From contig NZ_WACP01000001.1 in NCBI RefSeq assembly GCF_008973665.1, positions 186,001 to 250,000 on the forward strand: DNA of 64,000 nt, in the 5' to 3' direction. This document shows positions 18,570 through 26,977 of the stretch, one piece after another (position 1 is the stretch's first letter; each line of letters begins with the position of its first letter). This DNA is from Paenibacillus tengchongensis (lineage in GTDB: Bacteria > Bacillota > Bacilli > Paenibacillales > Paenibacillaceae). The notes under the pieces were generated by a model that was not told where the DNA came from, ran no database searches, and saw only the letters and a program-made list of their open reading frames with translations. The position numbers were made by a program, and so were the translations under genes.

Positions 18570-19658
18570 TTATTCGGATGGAACAGTGATTTCACCGGAA
18601 ATAATCTTTTGCTTGTATTCTTCGACCTTAGCCAGGATGTCTTCAGTAACATTGGCTTTGGATGTTTCAGGCAGGCCTACACCGTTGTCTTTCAGGCTCA
18701 GGACAGTAGTCTTGCCGCCTTCAAACGTTCCGTCCACCACTTGCTGGGATACCTTCTTCACCGCTTCATCAACACGCTTAATCATGGAAGTCAGTGTTAC
18801 ATCGTCGCCAAATTCCAGGGATTGGTCTTTGTCAACGCCGATTACCCAAACTTTAGTGCCGCCTGCATCATTGCGGGATTTAGCTTCATTGAATACGCCG
18901 TTGCCTGTAGCGCCTGCAGCAGGGAAGATGATATCGTTGCCTGCGTTATACAGAGTAGCTGCCATGGATTTACCAGTGTCAGGCTTATCGTAAGCGCCTG
19001 CGTACATGATTGTAACTTCAGCATTAGGGTTAACCGCTTCTACGCCGGCTTTGAAGCCAACTTCGAATCGCTTGATTACCGGGCTGTCCATACCGCCGAT
19101 GAAGCCGACTTTGTTGGTCTTCGTAGTCAGACCTGCAACCACGCCCACCAGAAAGGAGCCTTCATTCTCGGCAAAAGTAACAGATTCTACGTTAGGAGCG
19201 TCAACAACGCTGTCGATGATGGCCAGTTTCGCATCCGGATTGGCCAGTGCAACTTCCTTCAGAGCGTCGCCAAGGTCAAAGCCGATACCCCAAGTCAGAT
19301 CGTAGCCGCCTTTAACGAATTGGTTCAGGTTCGGCACATAGTCTGCATTGGATTTACTTTGCAGATATTTGATTTCCACTCCGGATTCAGTGTTCAGAGC
19401 TTCCAGAGCTTCCCAAGCGGATTGGTTAAACGATTTGTCGTTTACGCCGCCCACGTCGGTAACCAGGCCGACTTTGACATCGGATTTAGGAGCTTCCGCA
19501 GGAGTTTCAGTAGCTGGTGCATTGGTTGCCGTTCCGGCGTTGGAGCCCTCAGTGGCGTTGTTGCCGGAATTTGCCGTGTTATTGTTGTTTCCGCAGCCTG
19601 CCAGAATGACAGTGAAAACAAGCATCATCACGAGCGACAGCTTGTAAACTTTCTTCAT
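18570..19658 (-). CDS. nupN: BMP family nucleoside-binding lipoprotein (NupN-like)
   Basis: 362 residues. The signal peptide ends in the lipobox ILAGC, so Cys22 is lipidated and the protein sits on the outer face of the membrane. A Thr/Ala/Pro-rich linker (about 24-57) precedes the BMP fold with KVGLVTDVGGVNDKSFNQSA, which lines the nucleoside pocket in this family (PnrA, Med, YufN). GGGGG lies about 10 bp before the ATG. First gene of the importer operon. A TATAAT at about 60-70 bp upstream could be its -10, with no clear -35. Confidence 0.94.
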   Translation of the reverse strand: MKKVYKLSLVMMLVFTVILAGCGNNNNTANSGNNATEGSNAGTATNAPATETPAEAPKSDVKVGLVTDVGGVNDKSFNQSAWEALEALNTESGVEIKYLQSKSNADYVPNLNQFVKGGYDLTWGIGFDLGDALKEVALANPDAKLAIIDSVVDAPNVESVTFAENEGSFLVGVVAGLTTKTNKVGFIGGMDSPVIKRFEVGFKAGVEAVNPNAEVTIMYAGAYDKPDTGKSMAATLYNAGNDIIFPAAGATGNGVFNEAKSRNDAGGTKVWVIGVDKDQSLEFGDDVTLTSMIKRVDEAVKKVSQQVVDGTFEGGKTTVLSLKDNGVGLPETSKANVTEDILAKVEEYKQKIISGEITVPSE

Positions 19659-19964
19659 CGATAGTGATCCCCCTTCAAAAATTGGTTGTCTTTGTTATCT
19701 TCTTGGACATACCATTAGTTCAGATTATAACTGTTCAAATCCTTAAAATCCAGACAGAAATAACCCTCGGTCAATAATTCTTTGCACTTTTTCGCAAGCA
19801 AACGCTTTCTCTGCCATAATGACGTTACTTACATGTTAAGTGCACGTTACAATTGTTCAAAAAAGCTGCTTTCAGCACTAGCTCCTGCCAATTAGTATTG
19901 CACCGGCGACGCATTTCTATTATCATGATTGTTTACATAATGTATGAAAGGTGAGTACCGAACC

Positions 19965-20513
19965 ATGGATGAACTCAATCCCCCGCAACTAAAGCCCGAC
20001 TCCAAATACTGCCGCGAATCGCGTGTATTTAAGACCGGCCGCGTGTTCCCCAACGATGTGAACAATCACAAAACGCTGTTTGGCGGCAAGCTGATGAGCA
20101 TTATTGACGAGGTCGCTTCCATCTCAGCTATGCGCCATTGCCGTACGAATGTCGTTACCGCCTCGACCGATTCTGTTGATTTCCTGCTGCCGATCCGGCC
20201 GACGGACTCCGTCTGCTTCGAATCCTTCGTCTCCTGGACCGGGCGGACAAGTATTGAGGTCTTCGTTAAGGTTATCGCCGAGAATCTGTATACGGGAGTC
20301 CGCTCCGTCGCGGCCACTTCCTTCCTGACCTTCGTCGCCGTCCTCGAGGACGGAACACCGGCCCCGGTGCCTGCGGTCATCCCTGAAACCGAAGAAGAGA
20401 AGCTGATCAGCGAGCTGGCTGCCGAGCGCTCCGAGCTGCGCAAGGTCAGACGGGCAAGCAGCAAAAAACTGGCTGCGCAGCTCAGCACCACAAAATACTG
20501 GGAAGGTCTGTGA
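19965..20513 (+). CDS. Acyl-CoA thioesterase, hotdog fold (YkhA-like)
   Basis: 182 residues. Hydrolyses acyl-CoA to free acid and CoA in the cytoplasm. The single hotdog domain shows RVFPNDVNNHKTLFGGKLM, where the Asn/Asp and the following HxTLFGG loop form the active site, and ASTDSVDFLLPI. The C-terminal 50 residues are charged and helical. AAAGGTGAG is 9 bp before ATG 19965; an ATG seven codons earlier overlaps the ribosome site and is rejected. Monocistronic, convergent with rplT over the terminator at 20541. Confidence 0.92.
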   Translation: MDELNPPQLKPDSKYCRESRVFKTGRVFPNDVNNHKTLFGGKLMSIIDEVASISAMRHCRTNVVTASTDSVDFLLPIRPTDSVCFESFVSWTGRTSIEVFVKVIAENLYTGVRSVAATSFLTFVAVLEDGTPAPVPAVIPETEEEKLISELAAERSELRKVRRASSKKLAAQLSTTKYWEGL

Positions 20514-20540
20514 CGCTTTAGCGGAGCAGAATCACCGCAC

Positions 20541-20584
20541 AAAAAAGCACCGTCGCACGAATTTCCGTGGATGCGGTGCTTTTC
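20541..20584. terminator. Bidirectional terminator between thioesterase and rplT
   Basis: AAAAAAGCACCG and CGGTGCTTTT flank a loop of about 22 bases, giving A/T runs on both sides. Confidence 0.85.
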
Positions 20585-20599
20585 GATTTAAACGGACGC

Positions 20600-20959
20600 T
20601 TAAGCGTTGATTTTTTCTTTGGCTACTCCAGCCAGAGAGTTGAACGCATTCAGGTCGTTAACGGCCAGATCGGCCAGCATTTTACGGTTCACTTCTACAC
20701 CGGCCAGCTTCAGGCCGTGTACCAGTTTGCTGTAGGAAAGACCGTTTTGACGGGCAGCGGCGTTGATGCGCACGATCCACAGCTTGCGGAAGTTACGTTT
20801 GGTTTGACGACGGTCGCGGTATGCGTATACCATCGACTTCATAACTTGTTCGTTAGCAGTTTTGAAAATGCGGTGTTTCGAACCGAAATAACCTTTAGCC
20901 AGCTTCAATACTTTTTTATGTCTACGACGAACTACAAATCCGCCTTTAACTCTTGCCAT
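20600..20959 (-). CDS. rplT: 50S ribosomal protein L20
   Basis: 119 residues, full length. Binds 23S rRNA early in large-subunit assembly and, in Bacillus, represses its own operon through the leader. The basic N-terminal extension ([24 protein letters not shown]) and the C-terminal globular part with [13 protein letters not shown] are typical. It ends the operon infC-rpmI-rplT and follows rpmI by 32 bp with AGGAGG-like GGGAGG ahead of its ATG. The operon ends at the shared terminator 20541-20584. Confidence 0.99.
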   Translation of the reverse strand: MARVKGGFVVRRRHKKVLKLAKGYFGSKHRIFKTANEQVMKSMVYAYRDRRQTKRNFRKLWIVRINAAARQNGLSYSKLVHGLKLAGVEVNRKMLADLAVNDLNAFNSLAGVAKEKINA

Positions 20960-20991
20960 ATTAATAAACCTCCCAAAAATGTGTAATCAAA

Positions 20992-21192
20992 CTATTTCAA
21001 GTTAGCAAGTCCTTGTTTCAAACGTCTTACGTCACCGGCAGCCATAACCGGGTTGCCGTTCAGTACACGCTTAGCGCGTTTGGACTTGTGGGACAGCAAG
21101 TGGTTTTTGTGGGCTTTGTAACGCAGAACTTTACCGGATCCGGTAATCTTGAAGCGGCCTTTCAGGCTGCTGTGGGTTTTCATTTTAGGCAT
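20992..21192 (-). CDS. rpmI: 50S ribosomal protein L35
   Basis: 66 residues, full length. Very basic protein of the large subunit; MPKMKTHSSLKGRFKITGSG and the HLLSHKSKRAKR stretch are diagnostic. Middle gene of the translation operon, preceded by AAGGAGG 6 bp before the ATG and 61 bp after infC. Confidence 0.99.
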   Translation of the reverse strand: MPKMKTHSSLKGRFKITGSGKVLRYKAHKNHLLSHKSKRAKRVLNGNPVMAAGDVRRLKQGLANLK

Positions 21193-21253
21193 GGTGTTTC
21201 CTCCTTGATTATTATGCGGCGTCCGTTCACCAAGAGGCGAGCGGCTCCGGAAC

Positions 21254-21766
21254 TTATTGCGGCTTAGGAGCCAGGATCATAATCATGCTGCGGCCTTCCA
21301 GCTTAGGCTGGCGCTCGACGATCGAGATGTCGGCCACTTCATTCTTGACGCGTTCCAGAATCTTCTGGCCGATATTGGCGTGGGTAATTTCACGGCCGCG
21401 GAAACGCACGGAGCATTTCACCTTATCGCCTTCGTTCAGGAACTTGATGACATTGCGGAACTTGGTCTGATAGTCATGTTCCTCAATGTTGGCGCGGAAC
21501 CAGACTTCCTTGATGTCAACGATCTTCTGATTCTTGCGCGCTTCCTTTTCTTTCTTCTGCATTTCGTAGCGGAACTTGCCGTAATCCATGATGCGGCACA
21601 CTGGCGGTTTCGCCTGCGGCGCTACATTGACTAAATCCAGATTAAGATCGATCGCCATCTGCAACGCCTCGCGGATCGGCTTGATTCCGATTTGCTCGCC
21701 TTCCGCTCCAACCAACCGAACCTCTTTGGCACGAATTTCATCATTGATCATATGTTCCTTACTAAT
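21254..21766 (-). CDS. infC: Translation initiation factor IF-3, ATT start
   Basis: 170 residues from the ATT codon at 21764-21766. IF-3 binds the 30S subunit, checks the start codon and the fMet-tRNA and prevents premature 50S joining. Both domains are intact (GIKPIREALQMAIDLNLDLV; VKCSVRFRGREITHANIGQKIL). An in-frame ATG exists five codons later, but GGAGGTG is placed 7 bp before ATT, and the N-terminus M-ISKEHMINDEIRAKEVRL then matches B. subtilis IF-3, which also starts at AUU. The rare start lets IF-3 repress its own synthesis in other bacteria. First gene of infC-rpmI-rplT behind the L20 leader. Confidence 0.97.
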   Translation of the reverse strand: MSKEHMINDEIRAKEVRLVGAEGEQIGIKPIREALQMAIDLNLDLVNVAPQAKPPVCRIMDYGKFRYEMQKKEKEARKNQKIVDIKEVWFRANIEEHDYQTKFRNVIKFLNEGDKVKCSVRFRGREITHANIGQKILERVKNEVADISIVERQPKLEGRSMIMILAPKPQ

Positions 21767-21785
21767 AACTCTCCACCTCCGGATC

Positions 21786-21966
21786 TTCTAGGGAAATAAT
21801 GCGGTTCTCCATAAAAAAGGGGTGCCGGTACACACCCGACACCCCGTTTGATCAACGTTCATGAACTTTAAAGTCTCATAAAGCATTGAGATCAAAACCA
21901 GCCGGCGAAAATGCCGATCAGGTGAGAAGCCGGTGCTTCTGCTTGCAATCCCTATGTTTTGCATAC
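21786..21966 (-). ncRNA. L20 leader (autoregulatory attenuator of infC-rpmI-rplT)
   Basis: Between the promoter and infC lies a structured leader with the conserved block AGAAGCACCGGCTTCTCACC and, near its end, a strong terminator (GGGGTGTCGGGTGTG..CCGGCACCCC, then T6, at about 21816-21855). In Bacillus, ribosomal protein L20 binds such a leader, which mimics its 23S rRNA site, and causes transcription to stop before infC. Identification rests on position, the conserved block and the terminator. Confidence 0.88.
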
Positions 21967-21972
21967 TTGAAT

Positions 21973-22001
21973 AATATACAACACACTGCAGGATGTGTCA
22001 A
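21973..22001 (-). promoter_or_regulatory. Sigma-A promoter of the infC operon
   Basis: TTGACA (21996-22001), 17 bp, TATATT (21973-21978). Transcription would begin near 21966, directly at the L20 leader. Confidence 0.85.
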
Positions 22002-22028
22002 CACCCAGGCTGTTATTTCTGTCAGAAG

Positions 22029-23267
22029 CTAAACCTGCTTACTCTGCACCTCTTCAAGCCGGACTACGCGCGTATGCTTGGTATGGCTCCATTGCTTGTT
22101 GTTTTGCGTGAAGAATGCATAGAACGTAATGGGATACCAGGAAAGCAGGTAGACCGGGAAGGCCAGCAGGTACAGATAAACCTTCTTGAATCTGACCTTC
22201 TCCAGCGCCATGGCGAGCAGGAAGGTCAGCACATTCGCCCCGATGGCAAAAAAACTGAGCCAGACCGGCAGGTGTCCATAAATGTTGGCGATGTTCGGTC
22301 CGTCGAAAAAGGCGCTGTCCACCCACATCACTGCAGTCATCAGGAAGGTCAGGAGCACAATGTACACATTGGCTCCGTACAGCGCCAAATCGAATTTGGT
22401 CAGGCTGCGCTCTTTGATACTCTGCCAGATCAGCGGAAAGAAATAACGGCGGGCTACTGTAAAATGGCCCTGCATCCAGCGCAGGCGCTGTCTCGAAGAA
22501 GCCTTGAAGGTCAGCGGCTTCTCGTCAAACACCTTCGCGTCATAGTTAAACCGCGGGTATACACCCTTGGAGGCGCTGCGCATCGTGAACTCCAGGTCCT
22601 CTACAAGGCTTGTGGCGCCCCAGCCCATTTCTTTGAGAAGCCGGGTTTCAAAGCACATCCCCGTTCCTCCGAGGAAATTGGCCATATTCAAGTTGTAGCG
22701 CGACAGCTGCCAGAGCCGGTTAATGTACCAATAGGACACCCCGTATGCAGCGGTAATCCAGGAATCTTCCGGGTTCTTGGTGTCGATATAGCCCTGGATG
22801 ACACGGGCACCCGAACAAAGGTCGTTATTCATCTCCCGCAAAAATTCCGTATGCGCCAGATTGTCGGCATCGAACATGACAACCGCGTCATACTGCCGCG
22901 GCATGGCCCACAGCTCCTTCAGCATCCATTCAATGGCGTAACCTTTGCCGCGGAGATTCTTGTTCGTGCGCACACAGGCGTTCATACCGTGCTCGCGGAC
23001 GATGTTTGCGGTATTGTCGGTACAATTGTCGCAGATCACAAATACATCATAAAGCTCTTTCGGATAGTTGAGCTGCTTTAAATTCTCCATCAGCGCGCCG
23101 ACAACCTCTTCCTCATTGTGGGCGGCGACAAGCACGGCAAAAGATTTTTGCGGCGCAAAGTGCTCCTTACGCTTTTTCCTGTGCAGTCCAAACAACGAGA
23201 AGCAGAACTGATAGACCGCAATAGCAGCCAATATCACTTGCAGTGTTACGAATAAAGTGTCCGTCAT
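22029..23267 (-). CDS. Membrane-bound family 2 glycosyltransferase
   Basis: 412 residues. One N-terminal membrane helix (about 5-25), a GT-A catalytic domain (about 40-290) and three to four C-terminal helices (about 300-400). Catalytic motifs of processive, cellulose-synthase-like GT2 enzymes are present: AAHNEEEVV, FDADN (DxD), LVEDLEF (base) and RQRLRW (Q/RxxRW). It probably adds or polymerises sugars at the membrane; the product is unknown. A GGGGG stands 12 bp before the ATG, and a four-codon frame (ATG GAA ACA ACA TGA) sits between them with its stop overlapping this start, so coupled re-initiation is possible. Divergent from the PAP2 and UgtP-like genes, which suggests an envelope role. 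Confidence 0.9.
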   Translation of the reverse strand: MTDTLFVTLQVILAAIAVYQFCFSLFGLHRKKRKEHFAPQKSFAVLVAAHNEEEVVGALMENLKQLNYPKELYDVFVICDNCTDNTANIVREHGMNACVRTNKNLRGKGYAIEWMLKELWAMPRQYDAVVMFDADNLAHTEFLREMNNDLCSGARVIQGYIDTKNPEDSWITAAYGVSYWYINRLWQLSRYNLNMANFLGGTGMCFETRLLKEMGWGATSLVEDLEFTMRSASKGVYPRFNYDAKVFDEKPLTFKASSRQRLRWMQGHFTVARRYFFPLIWQSIKERSLTKFDLALYGANVYIVLLTFLMTAVMWVDSAFFDGPNIANIYGHLPVWLSFFAIGANVLTFLLAMALEKVRFKKVYLYLLAFPVYLLSWYPITFYAFFTQNNKQWSHTKHTRVVRLEEVQSKQV

Positions 23268-23668
23268 GTTGTTTCCATGCCCCCTTTTTCACTCCTGGAT
23301 GTGATTCATTTTTCTCTCTCTGGTTAAAAAACGTTCTCTGACCCTTTGCACTTCGTTCCTTACCATAGACCAAGAGTTCCCCTTTTATTGCAGACGAACA
23401 GTTTTTTATTTATGCCGCTCAAAAAGAAAGTATTCCGTTTTTTTGCAGATACCAGTATACTCTTTATCCTTTTTAAACGGGTTCCGTCTGCTTGAATCAT
23501 TGTACGGCGAAGGGGCATCTTAAGTCAAAAAAGGCATTTCGGGGCTCAGCCTAGCTTTTCCTTGAAATGGACTGCCCTAAAAAAGTATGATAAAGACAGC
23601 TTTACGGTGCAGAATTACGGCCGCCACACGACTTTACACCAATAGCCGGACCAGCGGAGGGACAAGAT
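23268..23668. other. Intergenic region between divergent envelope genes
   Basis: About 400 bp with no coding frame that has a ribosome site. It contains the plus-strand promoter at 23562-23591. No clear minus-strand promoter or operator was recognised. Confidence 0.5.
23562..23591 (+). promoter_or_regulatory. Sigma-A promoter of the PAP2 gene
   Basis: TTGAAA (23562-23567), 18 bp, TATGAT (23586-23591), about 80 bp before the start codon. Confidence 0.5.
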
Positions 23669-24196
23669 ATGATACGGATTTTCAGAAAACTGCATGCTTG
23701 GGAGCAGCATCTGTTCAAATGGATCAACGGACGGCTGCATAACCCTTTTTTGAACTTCTGGCTTTTCTATCTTACCCATTTGGGCGGTGCTACAAGCACC
23801 ATCGCCATCAACGGCCTGATTTGGGCATTTTCGCCGCAGCCGCTTAAGACAGCGGGACTGCAGGCCCTTGTTGCCCTGGCGGTAAGCCACCTTCCGGTTG
23901 CCGTAGCCAAGAAGCTGTATCCGCGGATGCGGCCCTATCTGGCCCTGCCCGGAACCAATACCTTTCATAACCCGCTTAAGGATCATTCGTTTCCTTCAGG
24001 CCATACTACTGCCATCTTCGCCTCAACCGTTCCTTATATGGCGGCGTTTCCCGGCTTGACCGCTATTCTGCTGCCGCTGGCGGCCACCGTCGGCTTTTCG
24101 CGGATTTACCTCGGCCTGCATTACCCTTCCGACGTGCTTGCGGGGGCGGTTATCGGCACTGGTGTGGCAGCGGGCACAATCGCGTTTTGGAGTTAG
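23669..24196 (+). CDS. PAP2 family membrane phosphatase
   Basis: 175 residues. The three PAP2 motifs are complete: KKLYPRMRP (KxxxxxxRP), PSGHTT and SRIYLGLHYPSD (SRxxxxxHxxxD), set among about five membrane helices. Such enzymes remove phosphate from phosphatidic acid, phosphatidylglycerol phosphate or undecaprenyl diphosphate at the outer face of the membrane. GGAGGG lies about 8 bp before the ATG. It is followed directly by a UgtP-like glycosyltransferase gene that would use diacylglycerol, so a phosphatidic acid phosphatase role is attractive but inferred. Confidence 0.93.
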   Translation: MIRIFRKLHAWEQHLFKWINGRLHNPFLNFWLFYLTHLGGATSTIAINGLIWAFSPQPLKTAGLQALVALAVSHLPVAVAKKLYPRMRPYLALPGTNTFHNPLKDHSFPSGHTTAIFASTVPYMAAFPGLTAILLPLAATVGFSRIYLGLHYPSDVLAGAVIGTGVAAGTIAFWS

Positions 24197-24255
24197 ACGG
24201 GCCCGGCGCAAGCTTTTTCCGGCGAATACCACTTTGGGAACAGGTGAATCATACA

Positions 24256-25371
24256 TTGCGCAAAAAAAGAGTATTGTTGCTGTCCGAAGGATTCGGCGCA
24301 GGGCATACGCAGGCGGCATACGCCCTGTCGAGCAGCCTGCGCAAGCTGTCGCCTCATATTCAGACCAGGGTGCTTGAGCTCGGGAGCTTTCTGAATCCCA
24401 AGATGGCTCCCTTAATTGTGTCTGCTTACCGCAAGACTGTTACATCCCAGCCAAGGCTAATGGGATATGTGTACCGGCATCAGAAATCATTTAACCGTCT
24501 TACCACGCTTGCCTTGCATCGCATATTTTATACGCATACTCAAAACATTGTGAAGCAGCTAAAGCCCGATGTTATCGTCTGCACCCACTTCATTCCAAGC
24601 GCCGTGGTCTCCCGCCTGAAACGGCTGGACCCCGGGCTTAAAGTCCCGCTCGTTACGGTGATTACCGACTATGACGCCCATGCCAGCTGGATCAGCCCCC
24701 AAGTGGACCGCTATCTGGTCTCCACGCAGGAGGTCAAGACAAAGCTGCGCCAGCGCAGCGTTCCCGGCGGCAAAATCCAGGTCACCGGCATGCCCGTACA
24801 CCCCAGCTTCTGGGAACATCCCGGCAGGGAGGAGATTCTGGAGCAATTCGCGCTCCGCGAACTGCCGACCGTCCTCGTTATGGGCGGGGGCTGGGGTCTC
24901 ATGAATGACGAAGTCGTCAACGAGGCGCTGCTCAGCTGGCGCGACCGGGTGCAGCTGGTCTTTTGCCTCGGCCGCAACGACGAGCTGCTGGCCGAATTGC
25001 GCAGCGACGCCCGTTACGATCATCCGAATATCTCGCTGATCGGCTTTACCCGGGAGATCGACCGGCTCATGGAGATCTCCGATCTTCTGGTCACCAAGCC
25101 CGGAGGCATGACCTGCAGCGAAGGCCTGGCCAAGGGCGTCCCTATGCTGTTCTATCATCCGCTGCCGGGGCAGGAAGAAGAGAACTGCCGGTATTTCACG
25201 GCGGCGGGCTTCGGAGAGCCAATTACCTCGCTTGAGGTCGTCAACAGCTGGATGAAGCGCCTGCTGTACAACTACGACGATATCCGTGCCAAGCGCAAGA
25301 GCCATCTGGAAGCGATCGGCCGGTACCATCCGCTGCAGAGCGCCCAGAGCATTATAGATATGCTGGAGTAA
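24256..25371 (+). CDS. Diacylglycerol glucosyltransferase-like (UgtP/MGDG synthase family)
   Basis: 371 residues from TTG 24256. The N-terminal half is the MGDG-synthase domain (LLLSEGFGAGHTQAAYALSS; VITDYDAHASWI) and the C-terminal half the GT28 nucleotide-sugar domain (VLVMGGGWGL; VTKPGGMTCSEGLAKGVPM). Relatives add glucose or galactose to diacylglycerol, making glycolipids that anchor lipoteichoic acid. AGGTGA sits 8 bp before TTG. A longer frame begins inside the PAP2 gene at 24187 (TTG) but lacks a ribosome site, and the family starts at the KRVLLLSEG strand. Likely co-transcribed with the PAP2 gene. Confidence 0.9.
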   Translation: MRKKRVLLLSEGFGAGHTQAAYALSSSLRKLSPHIQTRVLELGSFLNPKMAPLIVSAYRKTVTSQPRLMGYVYRHQKSFNRLTTLALHRIFYTHTQNIVKQLKPDVIVCTHFIPSAVVSRLKRLDPGLKVPLVTVITDYDAHASWISPQVDRYLVSTQEVKTKLRQRSVPGGKIQVTGMPVHPSFWEHPGREEILEQFALRELPTVLVMGGGWGLMNDEVVNEALLSWRDRVQLVFCLGRNDELLAELRSDARYDHPNISLIGFTREIDRLMEISDLLVTKPGGMTCSEGLAKGVPMLFYHPLPGQEEENCRYFTAAGFGEPITSLEVVNSWMKRLLYNYDDIRAKRKSHLEAIGRYHPLQSAQSIIDMLE

Positions 25372-25396
25372 GGCCGGATTATGTAAAGAAAAAGAA

Positions 25397-25456
25397 AAAG
25401 CCCCGGTTCCGGATGTCTGCACTATCAGGCAAACATCCGGAACCGGGGTTATTTTA
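25397..25456 (+). terminator. Terminator after the UgtP-like gene
   Basis: Sixteen-base arms CCCCGGTTCCGGATGT and ACATCCGGAACCGGGG, then TTATTTTA; A-rich on the other side, so it may also serve trmB. Confidence 0.9.
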
Positions 25457-25501
25457 AAATAAGCCGTACTCTAAGTGGTATTTCCTCTTTCGGTTCACAT
25501 T

Positions 25502-26218
25502 CTACAGCCGGTATTTATCCAGGCGTACGGCCTGATAGTTCCGCAGCGCTTCCTCGCCGACAATCGCCTCGCAGCGGTGAATATTGACGCCCTGGTTAAA
25601 GAACTTCGTCTCGTATTCAGTCATTACATGATCCTCGTTCATCACCCCGTCCGGATGCAGGTCCAGGGAAATATTCTTCATCTGCAGCCCGAAGTCAGCG
25701 AACGAATTCAACGAAAATTCGAACAGGCTGCGCGAATCGGTCTTCAGATGAATTTCTCCCAGCGGACTGAGCAGGCCCCGGTACTTATCAAGAAAGCGCG
25801 GGTGGGTCAGTCGACGGCGCGCATGCTTGGCTTTGGGCCACGGATCGCTGAAGTTCAAATAGATGCGCTCCAGCTCCCCCGGCGCGAACACTTCCTCCGC
25901 ATAATCGATATTGGCCAGCGCCACCTTAAGGTTGGGCGGAGTCAATTGGCCGGACGGCTCCCAGACCGTGCGCGCTTTCTCGGCCGCACGGCGGATCAGC
26001 TCGTCATACATATCGACGCCGATAAAATTAATCTCAGGATATTTATGGCTCATCCGGCTGATAAACTGTCCTTTGCCCATGCCGAACTCGACATGGATCG
26101 GATGGTCGTTGCCGAAGATCTCCGACCACCGGCCCTTCAGGCTGCGCGGGTCCAGCACAACCAGATCCGGTTGTTCTTCCAGGCTTTCACGTATTCCTTT
26201 TCTTCCGCGTAAACGCAT
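25502..26218 (-). CDS. trmB: tRNA (guanine-N7-)-methyltransferase
   Basis: 238 residues. Methylates G46 in the variable loop of tRNA with S-adenosylmethionine. The SAM site HVEFGMGKGQFI, the acidic GVDMYDE and the family motif YLNFSDPWPKAKHARRRL followed by KTDS are all present. GGAGG stands 7 bp before ATG 26218, which begins MRLRGRKGIRESL; an in-frame upstream start has no ribosome site. Monocistronic, converging on the UgtP-like gene. Confidence 0.97.
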   Translation of the reverse strand: MRLRGRKGIRESLEEQPDLVVLDPRSLKGRWSEIFGNDHPIHVEFGMGKGQFISRMSHKYPEINFIGVDMYDELIRRAAEKARTVWEPSGQLTPPNLKVALANIDYAEEVFAPGELERIYLNFSDPWPKAKHARRRLTHPRFLDKYRGLLSPLGEIHLKTDSRSLFEFSLNSFADFGLQMKNISLDLHPDGVMNEDHVMTEYETKFFNQGVNIHRCEAIVGEEALRNYQAVRLDKYRL

Positions 26219-26359
26219 AGGTATTCCTCCGCTTGTCTCTTTGTCCAAATCACACATTCACTTGCAATATTGTGCCGAACTTATCCCGAAAAGTAAAGCG
26301 GTTTACGGCAAAAAAACAAATTAAACCCGCTTAAACCGGCTGCAAATGATCCTAGGTAC

Positions 26360-26400
26360 AAAAAAGGAATTCCCCGGCACAGCTGTGCCGGAGAATTCCT
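26360..26400 (-). terminator. Terminator of the 59-residue gene
   Basis: Arms AGGAATTCTCCGGCACAG and CTGTGCCGGGGAATTCCT on the minus strand with a T6 tail. Confidence 0.85.
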
Positions 26401-26445
26401 GATGTTGTATTTGGAATTGGGGTCCATAAATTCAACGTCTATAGT

Positions 26446-26625
26446 CTACCTTGCCGGGGTGTTAAAATCAAATTTCTTCTCGAAGGCATTTCTGATCTTG
26501 CGCTGTGCTTCGGTCTTGATCTTATGGTTGCCGTTAAACTCAACGCCCGTCAGTGCAAGCGCCTCATCTGGGGTAAGCTGGACATCGATAGAGCCTTTTT
26601 CCGGATATACGGTCTGAGAATTCAT
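26446..26625 (-). CDS. Small conserved-looking protein, function unknown
   Basis: 59 residues. Starts MNSQTVYPEKGSIDVQLT and has a hydrophobic LTPDEALALTGVEF helix-like stretch and a basic amphipathic end (KTEAQRKIRNAFEKKF). GAGGTGA stands 6 bp before ATG 26625. It has its own promoter (26727-26755) and a strong terminator, so it is a real transcription unit. No cysteine or catalytic motif; I do not recognise the family. Confidence 0.75.
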   Translation of the reverse strand: MNSQTVYPEKGSIDVQLTPDEALALTGVEFNGNHKIKTEAQRKIRNAFEKKFDFNTPAR

Positions 26626-26726
26626 CGTGATCACCTCTTGGAAATTAGTATGGACGGGACGACACGAAAATATGAATTCAATATAGTTGGAGAATATCGG
26701 TTGCTGCAGTTGTTTTTTACAATTAA

Positions 26727-26755
26727 AATATAACACAACGTGTAAACAATTTCAA
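26727..26755 (-). promoter_or_regulatory. Sigma-A promoter of the 59-residue gene
   Basis: TTGAAA (26750-26755), 17 bp, TATATT (26727-26732), giving a leader of about 95 nt. Confidence 0.6.
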
Positions 26756-26977
26756 GTGAAAACGGCTAAATTTCCGCCTGTTTTTTTCCAGTTTTCTGCC
26801 CCTGCGGTTACGCTGTACGCCGTTTTTTGATACAATGGGTAAGTTAAAGGGAACAGGCGGACCGCCTTAGGGACGCAGCCGCCGTTTCATGCCAGAATAT
26901 AAGGAATTATGCCGGGTGAAATTCAGCGACAGCCCCATAAAATATACGTTCTTATATCAGGAAAGGAGCTTGCAACC

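Noticed and set aside
24187..24255. TTG start inside the PAP2 gene for the UgtP-like protein
   Set aside because: No ribosome site, and the extra 23 residues do not belong to the family; TTG 24256 has AGGTGA at good distance.
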